DNA of 64,000 bases, taken from the NCBI GenBank assembly GCA_013399895.1, contig VXBA01005117.1:1477334-1541333 (forward strand). Direction: 5' to 3'. Position 1 is the stretch's first letter. Each line of letters starts with the position of its first letter. This document shows, piece after piece, positions 40,141 through 52,662 of the stretch. The notes under the pieces are model-generated. The model had not been told where the DNA came from, searched no databases, and worked only from the letters and a program-made list of their open reading frames with translations. Made by a program: the position numbers and the translations under genes. The DNA is from Serilophus lunatus (Eukaryota > Chordata > Aves > Passeriformes > Eurylaimidae).

Positions 40141-43100
40141 TGCATCACTCTGGACAGTTTTTGAACATGTTTACCAATCATTTTGTGAAGAACACTCCAT
40201 TGACATTAAGGAGAAGTTGCTAATCCTGAGATCACGTTAGACATGATAGAAAGGGTAAAAAATTTATTACAGTTTTATTTAAATTGTTGTCTTAATCAAA
40301 AGTCAGTGAAAAAACTAAGTCACTTCCAGTTCCTCAGTCTTATGACTGTGCACTGAGAGTTTGTTTTGCTCTCCTCTGGGCATTGGGGAGGCATTTTCCA
40401 GACGAAGATTTCTTTGGGCATCTGTGTACCAGCCCACAGCTCTATGCATTTGGCTTCCTCCTTTGCTTTTGAGGCGAAAATCTAATTTATCACAAGTGAA
40501 TCAGGTGCAGTACATGAATCTATATGACATTTTTTCCTTAGGGAGAGCACTCATCCAGGCTGGCAATCTTGTGAAAGTGTTTACTGCCATCTCTGAACAA
40601 TAGTTGTTCTGTGCTGCAAGGGGGAGACCCAGCACCATCCACCACTCACACCAGAATCCTTAAATATTTGTCTGAACCTCTTAATCTCCTTGGTAATTCC
40701 TGTGTTTATTCCTAATACTTAGGCCATTTTCCAGAGGTGTGCAGAATTTACAGAATTTATATATTCTGTAAAATCAAAAGCAAGATTTCTAAAATTTCGA
40801 ATTAAAATGCATTACTTCATATTCTTTCTGTATCTGTGTTATTTTATTCTTCGATTGCAGAAACAGTCACTGAATATTTAATTTCACTGATTGATTTGTG
40901 CACTGTTGATGCATCATGACAACAGTCAAATGTATTTTTTTTAAAAAAAAGCCAGCAAGGGCAGCTGCTTCTTAATAGTGAGTTTAAGTGTTATTTGTGT
41001 AAAGGGCTTCTACAGGATATCCAGAAAGAATTTCTCTGCCTCTGTTTTGAAATCTCATATATTGAAAAACTGTTGAGGTTTCAAGAGCCACTATGTTTTA
41101 GGAAGACCTCCTAAAGACATCTTAATTCCCAAATCCCCTTGAGACCCTGTGCACTTTTCAGCAACAAAGCTTCTGCCTCTGTTATTACTGTTTATTTTTG
41201 TTGAAGGAGACACTAACACCCAGAAACAAATGGCAATCTCTCCCAGCAGTCTGATTCCATTAAGGACAGCTGGCACAGTGTCTGCAGCACTGTACAGAGC
41301 AGAGGATATAATTTTTTGCTTGTGGTCCTCTGATTGCTTTGTTCATCTCTGCTGGTGACAGATTAGCTTTGCAGCACATCCATAGGTCACCAACCACCCT
41401 TTTTGTGTTTGTACTGGTCAGCGCTGTGAAGAAATATTTTAAATTGAAAATAACACTTTCTTTTGTTGTCTTGTATTTTGGAGACCCAGAGTTCTGTAGC
41501 AGAGGTGCCATAGGTCATACTCAAGGCATGCCAGTAATGCAGCATGCAAGAGCCTCTATAGTAGCACCCATCTCTCATTATTCCTGCTGTCAGCTGGTCC
41601 CAGCTGTCCATGACATTTATAAAATTCTTTTCATAAAAAATTTAAGGTTAAAAAGTGTTAAGAAAAAGTGCACTGCCATAGTTTACTAATGAAAAAAGGA
41701 AAGGTTATTTTATTATCAAATGCACAAAGGAAAGGGCTTTTCTTCATCTTAGCTGGAAGTTTTTTTCATAAAATGCAAAAAGCCCTTATCTTTTCTGTTT
41801 AATTTTCATCGGGTTATCTTGAAATAGTTACAATTAAACACTCTTTAAAATTTGCTATTGAAGCATCAAAGTTGTATTTTAAAACAAGAAAAATAATTTA
41901 AACACTTTATAGACTCTGTAAGATGCTCTTTGCAAAAACATCGTAAGAACAAACCTGTATTTCCAGGGGACGAGATGGGATATGCTGAACAAAAATTGCA
42001 AAAATGAAGTAGTGGCTCAGAATGTAGTTCCAACAGATGGGCAGGTTCATCCAATCTTTCTTCCAAGGGACAATGTTACAGAAGTGGTGAGGGGCAGTGA
42101 GGTCCTTTGTTGTGATTCATGGAATATGTCCTGCTCCAAGAGTCAGACCAACCCAAAGCAACAGCAGCAGTGAGGCAGAACTGCTACATCCCTGGCCTGA
42201 AACAGAAATTTGTGTCTTATTTCCTCTTGCTTCTTCCAAAAGAGTAATTTATTTTTTTGCTAGCAATCAGGAGAGAAATACCCATCATCCCCTTCATTGT
42301 TGGGATCAAATTTTTAAGTGTAGACTTGTGAAAACTAAAGAGAATATGAATTATAAGCATTTTACGTGTACTATATTGTCAGTGAACCAAATTTTTCTAC
42401 AGAAGCCAGACTCATTCCAAGCAGGAAAATCAGAGTGCATAGAACAAAAAGTTATAATCAAGGAGGCGGATTTTACTTCTATTTCCAAGTATTTAATTTG
42501 GTTTCTTCACCTGTCTTTGTTCTCCCCTCTGACCAAACCACAGACACTTGCTGTTGGAGGAGGCCCATCCCTTCTCATGTGTATGAAATGTATTGTGAGT
42601 CTTTGGCTTAGACTAAAGGTATAACAGTACACACACTGCAACAAAAGGATTTCGAATTAGTTAAAAACACATGCTAAACCTAAAATATCACCCTTTGGAC
42701 TCACCCAGCCTGTTTCAATTGAAGCAATTGAAGTACTTTGTTTCTGCACAAGATCCATTTGAAAGCTGGTGATGCCCAATGTTCTCACTGGTTGTCAGGC
42801 TTTGGAATGATCTTTTTATTTCTAAAATAATAGAAATATTAAGCCTCCATTATTGAGGATTTTTTTTAATGCATATCATGAATTGGAGCATAGAAATCTC
42901 CTTAGTGAACTTCATTTTTGTTTTGGAGTCCTGACTGGGGCAAGCAAGCAATCCCTGTCTCTTGTCTCCTTTCTGCCTGTGTTAATAAAAGAATCAGAAC
43001 CTGGAAAAGAAGTAGATAAATATATGATAAATATGCCTTCACAAATGAAGTGCTTAAGATGGAAGGAAAAATGTCATATCTGGGCTAATTTATTCTTTGT

Positions 43101-44892
43101 CTCAAGTATGTTCTAGTGCTCATTGCTTTTGAAGTTAACTGAGAACTTTTGCCAAATACGTTTTGATAGTAATGAATAAAGCCTTCTTTGGGAGATGGAC
43201 ACTGCTTATCTCCAGGTATGCTCGGACTGAATGAGCTTTCAAGTGTACCTTGTATCCTTGCCAAAATACCTTTCCAGCATATCTTGCCAAAAAAGTCCCA
43301 GAGAACAATCCTTTATCTTTTTGGGAACCAAAAAATGAATCTGGACTGTGGGCTGCACTTACTTATCAGCAGCACAATTTAGGCTTTCTTGGCCCAGACT
43401 TCACTCAATATAGAACCTATTAAAAAAAAAAATATTATCATCTTTTTTGGGGTGTTGATAGCTGCTCATGCACCTCATCACTTCTGTCCCTCTCTCTGAA
43501 AGAGGAACCATCTTATAGGAATATGAACATTCTACTGCCGGGAATGATGTGGAAAAGGATTTGGAAAGCAGTATATATTTTATTTCTATGAAAGAACAAA
43601 GAGAAAAATTGTAGATTATCAATATACCCAAGACATTACACAGCAAAAGTGAAATAAGCAGCACAGCAAAAAAGGCTTTTGTAAAACCTGCAAGCTTTGA
43701 TAGAAATGGGAGAGGCAGTTCATGGAACTCACAATGACTGACCAAGCTTGGGAAGACAATCTTGGTTCCAGGTCGTTTTTCCAGATCTGGGAGGCCCTCA
43801 GTGAAATGTTTATTTTGAAGTGAGGAATGTGACCATCTTATTCATGAGTATAAATTCTTTGTCTTTTCTTTTTTAAATTTCCAAGCATGTAAAAAACTTT
43901 CATCTTCAATGTGAGCCTAGTTTTCCAGGCTTGCCTTTGTCCAGTTCTACTTTTTTGCTATCAAGAAACAAATTCTTCAGTGGAAAACATCTTCCAGATA
44001 CACTGTCTGCTGAGCTGACTGTAAGTTTCTGTATGATCTTTATTTTGGTTTTAAAATTTAAACTTTGCATGCTATTCTGCCCATGAATTTCTTACTGTTA
44101 TTGAAATTATAAATACACTTAAGCAGGGGAATTTTTAAAATTAATTTCTGCTAATATTTTTCATAATTTACTGTAGCTTCTTTATAGCTGGCTTCCTTCT
44201 AAGAAGCAAGATAGTTTGGATCCTGAAAGTCATTTGTGTCCTGGTGCTATGAGGTCACAACTGTGCAAGTTAGAGACACAGAGAAATTGTATTATGGTTC
44301 CCTTCCAGTTTATTCAACAATTCTTTAACCATGCCTGATGACTAGCTGCAATTTTAATCTCTTCCAAAAGTTAGTTCATTCAATGTCACTGGTGTAACTA
44401 AAAGCATTTTATAATGTTTTAATCAACCTCTCCAATCTTTATAGATCACTGTGGGATCACGCTGAGATGAGCTGTACAAATCTTGTTTTCTTCCCTGGAT
44501 TTTTCACTGGCCTTGTGAGTACCTTTGCACTCTGGACTGCCTGGATAGGAAAACAATTGAAATTCAACAGCAATTGCAAGTTATCTGCAAACTGTTTTAA
44601 TCTTCCCTTCAAAGCAGATACCAGTGAGTTCCAGAGATTTTAGTAGTGCAGCGTCTGTTCAGATGAAATCACAGAAAATTTTAAGCCTGTTTGAATAAGG
44701 ATACACGTGAAAACTTTTCTGGCAAGGCTTCCAGCATTTTCCAAAAAGGGATCCAAATCTGTCTCTGCTCTGCTGTGGATTGTAGGGATGTTAAAATCAC
44801 TTCATTTCAAACCAATTCTTTTGTGCTGGTCAAGGTGTTTTCCTTTTGAGAGTTATGTAGTTGTTATTAACATTTCAGACTGACTCATTACT

Positions 44893-44920
44893 TTGTTTCC
44901 AATCCATTGTTTCCAATCCA
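44893..44920. repeat. Exact 14-bp tandem repeat, two copies
   Basis: TTGTTTCCAATCCA occurs twice in direct succession without mismatches. This is a small slippage-type duplication with no other evident meaning. Confidence 0.9.
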
Positions 44921-47900
44921 TTTTTATTTTTCAGCAATCTTCTGATACTGTTGAGTAATTATTTCTGCAGTTTCATCAGCAACTTCAGTGATACTCAGCA
45001 ATTTTTTCTACTGAGTTTTGAAGGTGTTCTATTCAGAAAGAACTGTGAGATGCAAAAGATTCTTTGGGCCGTAGCAAACACATTTTTAATAATGTGTTCA
45101 CACTTTGTCCCTGAATGAAAAAACAGTCTTGTCAGCAAGTTTTTTTTCTACAGACTTTTTTCCTTACCTGCAGACCAAATGCTCTGGCTGTGATACAGCA
45201 TGTGGTATTATAATGTTCCTTCTTGCATATATAAATAATTCTGTGTCTTTTTATTTTAGAGAAATAATCATCCAGACTTTGGGATGAAAAAGTGGCCAAT
45301 CTGATTTGTGGTTACAAATGTTCCCCACCTGTCTCATCACTTTGGGCAAAGAGAAAACAGAAAGAATTCAGAAATTTCCTCACTAGTAGTCTCCAAACAC
45401 AGGGAGTATTTTTGAAACTCTTTCCTAAAATGGCATTTATTTTTCCTGGACCATGTGGAAATGCTTTTATGTTAAATTAACCCAGAAATCTCTAGAAATT
45501 TATAGCCATTTTTTATGGAAATTCTGCCTCAAGCAGTCTAGTGAGGTAAAGTTCAGAAAGAATTTTAAAATCTCTTTTAAATACCCCCAATTCTGTATAG
45601 ATATGAACCTGTTTCACCTTATTGGTCTTGTTTCAGTAGCAACTTAAGTCAGTGACAAAATATTCATTAACTTTGGGATGATGACCAGTCTCTAAAAATA
45701 GAAATAGAATGTACCTTGTGACTAATGTCCACTGCTGCTAAACACTGTATGCTACATCTTCAATAATGAGGCTACAACTAACTACTCATCAAAGTGAATG
45801 CAAGTACAAATGCAAACGCAGCATAATCACTGAATATTTCCCTACCAGAAAAAAACAGAGGTATTTGCAGAGAATTCATTCCTCAGTCTTCGACTTACAC
45901 TCTTGTGTAATTATTTGGGTCACTGCTGAAATGCACCCATGCAGCACAGTAGTTTTAGGAAAGAAGCAAAGAAGAAAACTTTTTCCAATTGAAGATGCAG
46001 GACCAATTTTGATAGTAATTATCTGAGGTTGGGTCAGCTCACTGGATGTTATTATCTCCTGCCAAACTAAAAAATTAAATTTATGAAAAATGAAACCTGT
46101 AATGATCCTAAGTGGTCAGAGCCTAGTAATGAAAGTCATGCAGAAATACAGATCTTCCTGCTGCTGAAGATATCAATTGATGGCATTTCTTCTGATCTCC
46201 TCTGAAGGGAGGAATTCCACTTAAAAATTCATTAATACTGTGTGAATATGATTTTTTAGCACCATTGACCCTCATCCTATTAGGAATGCTGAATTTATCC
46301 CATAATCATGTAGGCTGCTGGTGTCAGAAGTGGCAGGGGGAAAGAAGTGTTGTGAACCACTGGTCTCTGAGCAATCCCATTGCATAGGTCCTGTGGGTCT
46401 TTGAAAGCTTGTCTGTTTGTGGCAGCAGTCCTACTACTGACTATTTCTTGCATTAACTATCCTTTTAAATTACTTGCAGTTTAAGGAATTAGACTTGAAA
46501 ATGCTTTTTCCACTCAAATACTGTTGAAAAGTCATGTTCCCACTCTTCATTCTTGCATTGGTCTCTTCAGCAATCCCATTATTTTTCTTGATGTGTGGTC
46601 AAGAGATTTGATCTCTACTTGAGATTTATCAACTAGTAGAAAAAGAAGAGGACTGTTATTTCTATACATATTGTCCTATGTCCAAGTCCGACTTGTTACA
46701 TTATATCAAACCCAGTTTTGGTTCTGAGAAACTGTGGTTTCTCCTGTAAGGGATAATTTTTCAATTATGTATTCCTGCATACACGTAAAACTCTGCATTT
46801 GTTCCTTTGGGCTCAGATATATTTTAGACACTTCAGATTTTAGGGTCTCTTTTAAGCTTTCCTTGTTGAGATAAAAGCCACAAACTAAATCTTTCCTCCA
46901 GGCTAGTTTCACTGTCCTTCAGTCATTTTTATGGCTGTCTACTAATCTTTGATGGTCCCAGTAGTCCTGAGGTGAAAGCCATTGGGATTTCTCAGTTCAG
47001 AAACTTGTGACCAACAAAAAGAGATTGTATTTCAACATCCCTGCAATCCTAATCTTATGGAATAGCCCTGAGCCAGGAGTAGGCACCTGTAAATAGAGAA
47101 GCCTCTAGACAACTTTTGTTTGTGATGAAAATAGGCTCATCTTCCAATAGGTGTGGATCTAGTCTTTTGAGCCACTCTTGATTTTTGTGACAAGTACAAC
47201 TCAGCTAACCCATTTAGTACCTTCTTAATGAAGTTCTCATAAACTTGATTCAGAAAAATTCCAGGATTTTGCTCTGTGTAATGTAGCTCTCAAGTTCTAT
47301 AGGATGCATTTCAAAATAAAGCAGAAATGTCTTGCAAATCCCGATACCTGAGAATCAGAGGAAGTCTTTGTTCATTGAATCCTCAGAGGTCTTGGCACAC
47401 CTTGGCTTATATCTCATCCTGAGCTGTCTTTCATGTGTCTGATTTAGACACTGCAGTAGATCAGAGCTAGGGAAGGTACATCCAGCTTTCATCACCAGCT
47501 TGTCAATATAAGGAGAAGTGACATGACAATAACACATACCAGCATGGTTGTTAGGGATTCTTCACCCATGAAATTTATAATCCTTTCAAACACAGAAACT
47601 GTACAATTTTAAAGGAGGTTTGAGGGGCTCATGAAAATTAAATGCAGAAAATACGGAGTGAGTGGAAGATAAAATCACTTCCATATGTCTTAGTGATTTC
47701 CTTTTGTTGCAGGAGAACACTTTAGCTGAAGAAGTAGACTCTTTTCTGATATACAGATTAGTACATTTTCCAAGAATATTTATTAAGTAGTTACACAAGA
47801 AATTTGATATGTCCATGTCAAAACACAACTATATTTATTCAATTTAAATAAATTTGGCACAGAGAACTTTGGTGAGAGGAAAACGGTGACCAGACTTTTT

Positions 47901-49106
47901 ATATGAATTCTCCTTATCTCAGTTACAGTCCTCTCACTGGTCTTTGGATCTCATTTCTCAGTAGAACACTGGGAAGTTGCTCCAGCAGATCCCCAAATGA
48001 CCCTTTGCTGCAGTAATGAATGCAGTGACTCTGAATTGGCCACTTGAAGGAGCAGAGTTAAGGTTGCTTTGTTTTCCTTTTTTTTTCACTACAATACATC
48101 TTCAACCTTTTCCGACCTAAAACCCCTGAAAAATTCAGATCTGAAGTACTCTAGTTCTCCACTCCCTGTTTTTCTGATGCTGGAGTGACTGAACTTTGCT
48201 TTCTAGAAGCTCAGGACACTGTCAATAACCTTAACTATGTGTGTGATGGGTTTTATCATCAAAAGATAAGAAAAACTTTTCCAGCACTAGGTTCTCTCTG
48301 TTACAATAAACTGGTTTTCAATGATTGCCTTCAAGTTGCTGGTTTTGACTTTGCTGGTCATTGCCATAGGAGCATGGCCAACAAATATTCAGGAATGGCA
48401 GTGGATTAAGGTAGAGCTTTCCAAGAACAACAGCGAATTAATCAGGTAATTTATCATCTGCCACCAAACATCTTTTCCTATAGTGTTCTATAGTATTCAG
48501 ATGAGCCTTTAGCCCAGTTAGGAAATAGTCTCAAAACAGATTTCTTTATTTAAAGTGTGTGTGTGCAAGCTTCTTAAATAATGTGAAGGGCTGGAGCTGC
48601 AGCAATATAATCTTATCAAAATTCAGTATCACTGGCTTTGAAGGAAAAAAGAAAAAAAAAAGCAAATGCATGAAAATGAGATGAGATAAAAATTCAATCA
48701 GAAGAATAAAATATTTTTTTATTATTGTTTTATTCTTTTTCTTTCTCACACAATTCCCTTACCTGAAATACCCTGTCTTAAGCATCCACTTTTTGGCATA
48801 TGTTCTGAAAGATATAAACCTGGCTCACATGAGTGGAGGATTTTTAAATTACTAGTGAGGACCTGATATACTTTCACTTTAATCTGAATTGGAAATAGCT
48901 CAAGTAAAGAATAACAATGTTGTCTGCAGAGATACTGATGTAAATAGATATTTCAGAGCAGTCTTTTGTTTTTACTCTTTATTCATAACTGGTAAGGAAC
49001 TGTAAATAACTTCACAGTGGATGTTGGTGATTAGAATTAAAAGGGAAAAAACATAGAAGTTGTTGAAAATTGGAAAAGTTCTGACGAAGTCCCCCATTTA
49101 CCCATT

Positions 49107-49156
49107 TCTTCTCTTTTTTTTTCTTTTATGTTTTGTTTTGTTTTTATTTTTTTTTT
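49107..49156. repeat. T-rich low-complexity tract
   Basis: Fifty bases of mostly T with scattered C, A and G, including TTTTGTTTTG and a run of ten T near the end. It resembles a long pyrimidine-rich tract and ends CCTAG, so a splice-acceptor look is possible. No plausible exon follows. Confidence 0.7.
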
Positions 49157-52100
49157 CCTAGAAAAGAATTAGAGTTAAAATTTTGAGTAAAATGTTTTTG
49201 CCTTCCTAAGTTGGCACTTTTTCCCCCCGGTGGGTTGTTTGGGTTTTTTCCTCTCATTTTATCACTCCTCTTTCTATGGAAATAAAAGATGGAGATACCA
49301 AGCAAGATTTGCTCTAAGTGTAACTCAGCCCCTTGAACAGATCATTTTCTATCCATCCTCTTGGCCTCTATTCTTACATGTTACTACCTGTTTTCTCTCC
49401 AGATTTGTTGGGAGGACACCTGATTCCAGATGTCAGAATAAACAAACCCAACAAATAGACAGGTATTGTCCAGTTTGCTCACATGCTCATGTAACAGCAC
49501 CTTTGTAAATCTGGAAAATTGCAGTTTTTGTAGGATCATTTTTAGGGAAGAACATCCCAACTATAATGTACCTGGGTTTTTTAATTAATTATTAACTAGA
49601 GCCCACTACAAAGGATGAGCTGATATTTATCAGTTATGCATATCAGATATATATCAACTACACAGTAGTTTTGGAGTCCTTTATGTTTCCTCTTACAGCC
49701 CATTTTCTATCAGCAGACTATGAAAAACTTATATGTGCTATTTAACCTTCACAGGATTCCTCTGAGGTTGATAAAACATGGAACATTCTCTTTCTTGAAT
49801 ACAAATTAATTAGAAGGGCATAGCCTGTATTTGCTTTTACCTTTTTTTGCCAAAAGCTCACGTATGTTTTTAGTGAGAGTTAGGGCTCCTGCTGAGGTAA
49901 TAAAGATGCAGCATGAATCCATATATTAAGTGCTCAAACTCCTTTCAAAACTTAATATGCTTATATCATTTAGATACCTGATGTTATTTTTTAAGTGTAC
50001 ACAAACAATTTTGGAGTTGCTTTGTCACACTTGGACATATAGAAAAGGTACAGTAGAGAGACTTAAATTTTAATTTTAATGTTAAACTCTGCTAAAAAAG
50101 AGAAGGGAAATGTGCATAGAATATGGTTCAGGCTACAATTAAATTCTGATGTAATGGAGTTGCTTTAAAAAAATCCTCTGTCTGAACCTGTTGCAAGTAC
50201 AGAAGTACTTTAGCATAAGTATCAGATTTTGTATGCAATTATAATGTTTAGGAGTGTGCACTGTTGTGTTCATTCAGAATTTCCACAGCTACTGAAACCC
50301 AAGCTGGAGCACCCATTGGTTTGGGTATATTGTCAGCTGTGAACTGGATTTGTAGTGACTCCTGTACCTTTCTTTAAAATAACTGGAAGCCTTGAAGCTC
50401 TCTCAGATCTCTCACTTCCCTTAAAATTCACGCTGATATTTTTACAGTATTTATATTCTGCATGTCAGTTATGGAAACAGCAAATATAGCACTGATGACC
50501 TGAAAACATCCAAAATCTGTCCAAAGGAGTCAAATTGTGTCCAGAAACTAATTATTTGCCAAATTAACCTTTTGGATATGAGTTGAATTGTCCTCAAGTG
50601 TGGGGGTTTTACTTAATTTTCAAGTGATGCTTGACTTCCTTGTCTTACTGAGAGTCAAAGAAAAGAAACTTAAGCTTCGAGTCCCAATGTGCAAAAGAAT
50701 GGCAAAAGGGGAAAAATTCATATTCTGCATGTGGAGAACAACCATGTTCATCCTCAGAAAGATCTGCATTTTGTATTCTCAGCTCTTTTCAACTGTAATA
50801 TGCATAACTCTTCTCTCTAGTTCAGTTGAGCTCAGTGTACAGTACAAAAGAATTCAGAGGAAAAAATAGCTTTATGCCAGCTTTTCAGATCTCCAGTTGG
50901 AACTCATTTCAATGACTTTCATAGGATGAAATAAAACAACCAAATATACTCTACATATTGCATAGGCTGTTCTGATATTAGCTAGAGTTTAAAAATATCC
51001 AGAACATACCTTTTTTCCCCCCACTGTGCAATTTCTCTGTTATTTTCCACTTGTATAAATTTAGCAAGGACAAAAAGTGATGGCTTGCTGAATTTAAAGA
51101 ATAGCACCTTTTCTATAAGGGCAAAAGAAGCTCCCAGAATAATGGACAAGTGACCTTAAGTCCTTTCATGTTTAATATATTGATTGTATGTGTAATGAAC
51201 AAAAAAGAACTATACAAAAAGGTGTAATAAATCCAGTATTCGTTATCCCAACTACAGTAGTAGTTATAGTTAAATACATAATGGCCATATCTCATTTTGG
51301 ACTAATACACTGCCTTTCATCTAAAAAGAAAATACCAAAAGTGCTGGGCAAAGGATACCCCCCACCAACAAAGTGAGGTGTACTTCAAGCTGTCTGTGCA
51401 TCACTTTGAGCACTGTAAAAACCTATAAAACTGTCAACAAGTTATGCTTTCACATCATTCCTCAAAGGTGCATCCTCATTTCTGGAACTGTGTTCTCAGG
51501 GATTCCAGTCAGAACCCCAGAGATGTGACATCCCTGGAAATATCCTGTTCTGGGGACTGAGAGATGACAACTGTAGACACCAGAGATATTTGATGAATAC
51601 ATTACAGGCCCAAAATACTGGTATTTTACATGTGCAGTACAAAGTTACTTCAGCTGAAAGTTCCTTATTAATTCAGGATTCATGAGAATTTTGAACTAAA
51701 GTATAAATTAACCTTAAAAAATATGGAGAATGTAGGAAGTAGTACCCATTATTTTCTCTTTCACTAATTAAAACCAAAGCCTTCCCCACTTATAACATAA
51801 TGTTAGTTCTTCAGTAATCTTCCAATTTAAGAGAATTGTGGGGTTTTTTCCAGATTCAAAGGTAACTTCTGCAAATTAATAAAAAATTATTTTACTTTCT
51901 GTTCATTGATGATATCTGTTGAATTCATGCTCATAAAATATCCATTTCATATGTAGTGTTTTCATGCCCTTTCCCAATTCTGTGGTGTAGACTGCTCATG
52001 AATTTCAAAAAGTTGTGTTAGAATAATCTTTAACATCAATTGTAAAGGCCATTAGGCTGAATAAGGTCTCTTAATAGCAACTCCCTCCCATGAGTGCTGT

Positions 52101-52429
52101 AACTTTTAAAGAGGAAATGAATCATTTTTAGCTTTATGCAAATAACTTAGCCAAAACAATGCAATTGCAAATACACTTTAGGAGAAATCCACTGACATTT
52201 GTGGGGCCTAAGGTTCTCAACACCTCAGCATTCAGTGTCTCCCAAGTCAGAAATCCTGGCAATAATTTAATCAGTAGGAGTCAGAATAGGCAGTGAGGTA
52301 TACTTGAAGATCTAGGCTGATTTACAGAACTATCTATATTTTATAAATGTTATCAAACTTGTAAATAAAATTTCTTTTATGACAGTCAAAGACATATGAA
52401 AACATAATCGAAGATTTGTCTTTATTATT

Positions 52430-52560
52430 ATTTTTCAGGGTAAAGAGGCCGAGCTGATTAGAGCTGCAGTTGGACTGGAATGTTTCATAGTTGAACCATC
52501 AATCATTAGCTGCCTTATGAGGGGAAAAATGAACATTCCAGCTTTTGAGATAATTTTTTT
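52430..52560. promoter_or_regulatory. Possible enhancer with inverted TEAD-type motif pair
   Basis: CTGGAATGTT at 52475-52484 and AACATTCCAG at 52532-52541 are exact reverse complements, and each contains the full TEAD (MCAT) consensus ACATTCCA. Between them lies AATCATTAGCTGCC, with a homeodomain-like ATTAG core. The stretch has few simple repeats until the T run near 52553. A regulatory role would fit, but only motif content supports it. A CR1 fragment begins about 30 bp downstream. Confidence 0.28.
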
Positions 52561-52587
52561 TTCTGGCTGTCATCTTGTCTAAAAAGA

Positions 52588-52662
52588 TCATAGAGTTGTA
52601 GAATATCCTGAATTGGAAAGGACCCACAAGAATCATTAAAGTCCAGTTCCTGGTCCTTCAGA
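52588..52662 (-). mobile_element. CR1 LINE 3'-end fragment, 5'-truncated
   Basis: The plus strand reads TCATAGAGTTGTAGAATATC, then CTGAATTGGAAAGGACCCAC, then AAGAATCATTAAAGTCCAG and TTCCTGGTCCT. This is the reverse complement of the same CR1 tail type as the copy at 16164 (GATATTCTATG ending, GGATTCTTGTGGGTCC-like segment). Only about 75 bases remain; the right edge is approximate. Confidence 0.9.

Larger units (their letters stand above)
40141..52429. other. Long AT-rich non-coding stretch, no gene seen
   Basis: About 12 kb without a supportable gene or recognised mobile element. The longest open frame, 42097-42624 plus, starts at GTG; its first in-frame ATG is at 42346, leaving about 92 codons with no family resemblance. 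Small features are an exact 9-bp tandem repeat CAATTGAAG at 42716-42733, a 14-bp tandem repeat at 44893-44920, a GT run near 48555-48564 and a T-rich tract at 49107-49156. The part from 41090 to 41420 is compositionally balanced and could be conserved non-coding DNA. A POU-type octamer ATGCAAAT lies at 52136-52143. Confidence 0.55.

Noticed and set aside
48185..48409. 74-codon frame of fairly balanced composition
   Set aside because: No domain, no convincing splice sites and no family resemblance.
49107..49170. Pyrimidine tract ending in CCTAG, like a splice acceptor
   Set aside because: The sequence after it shows no sustained open frame or donor site.
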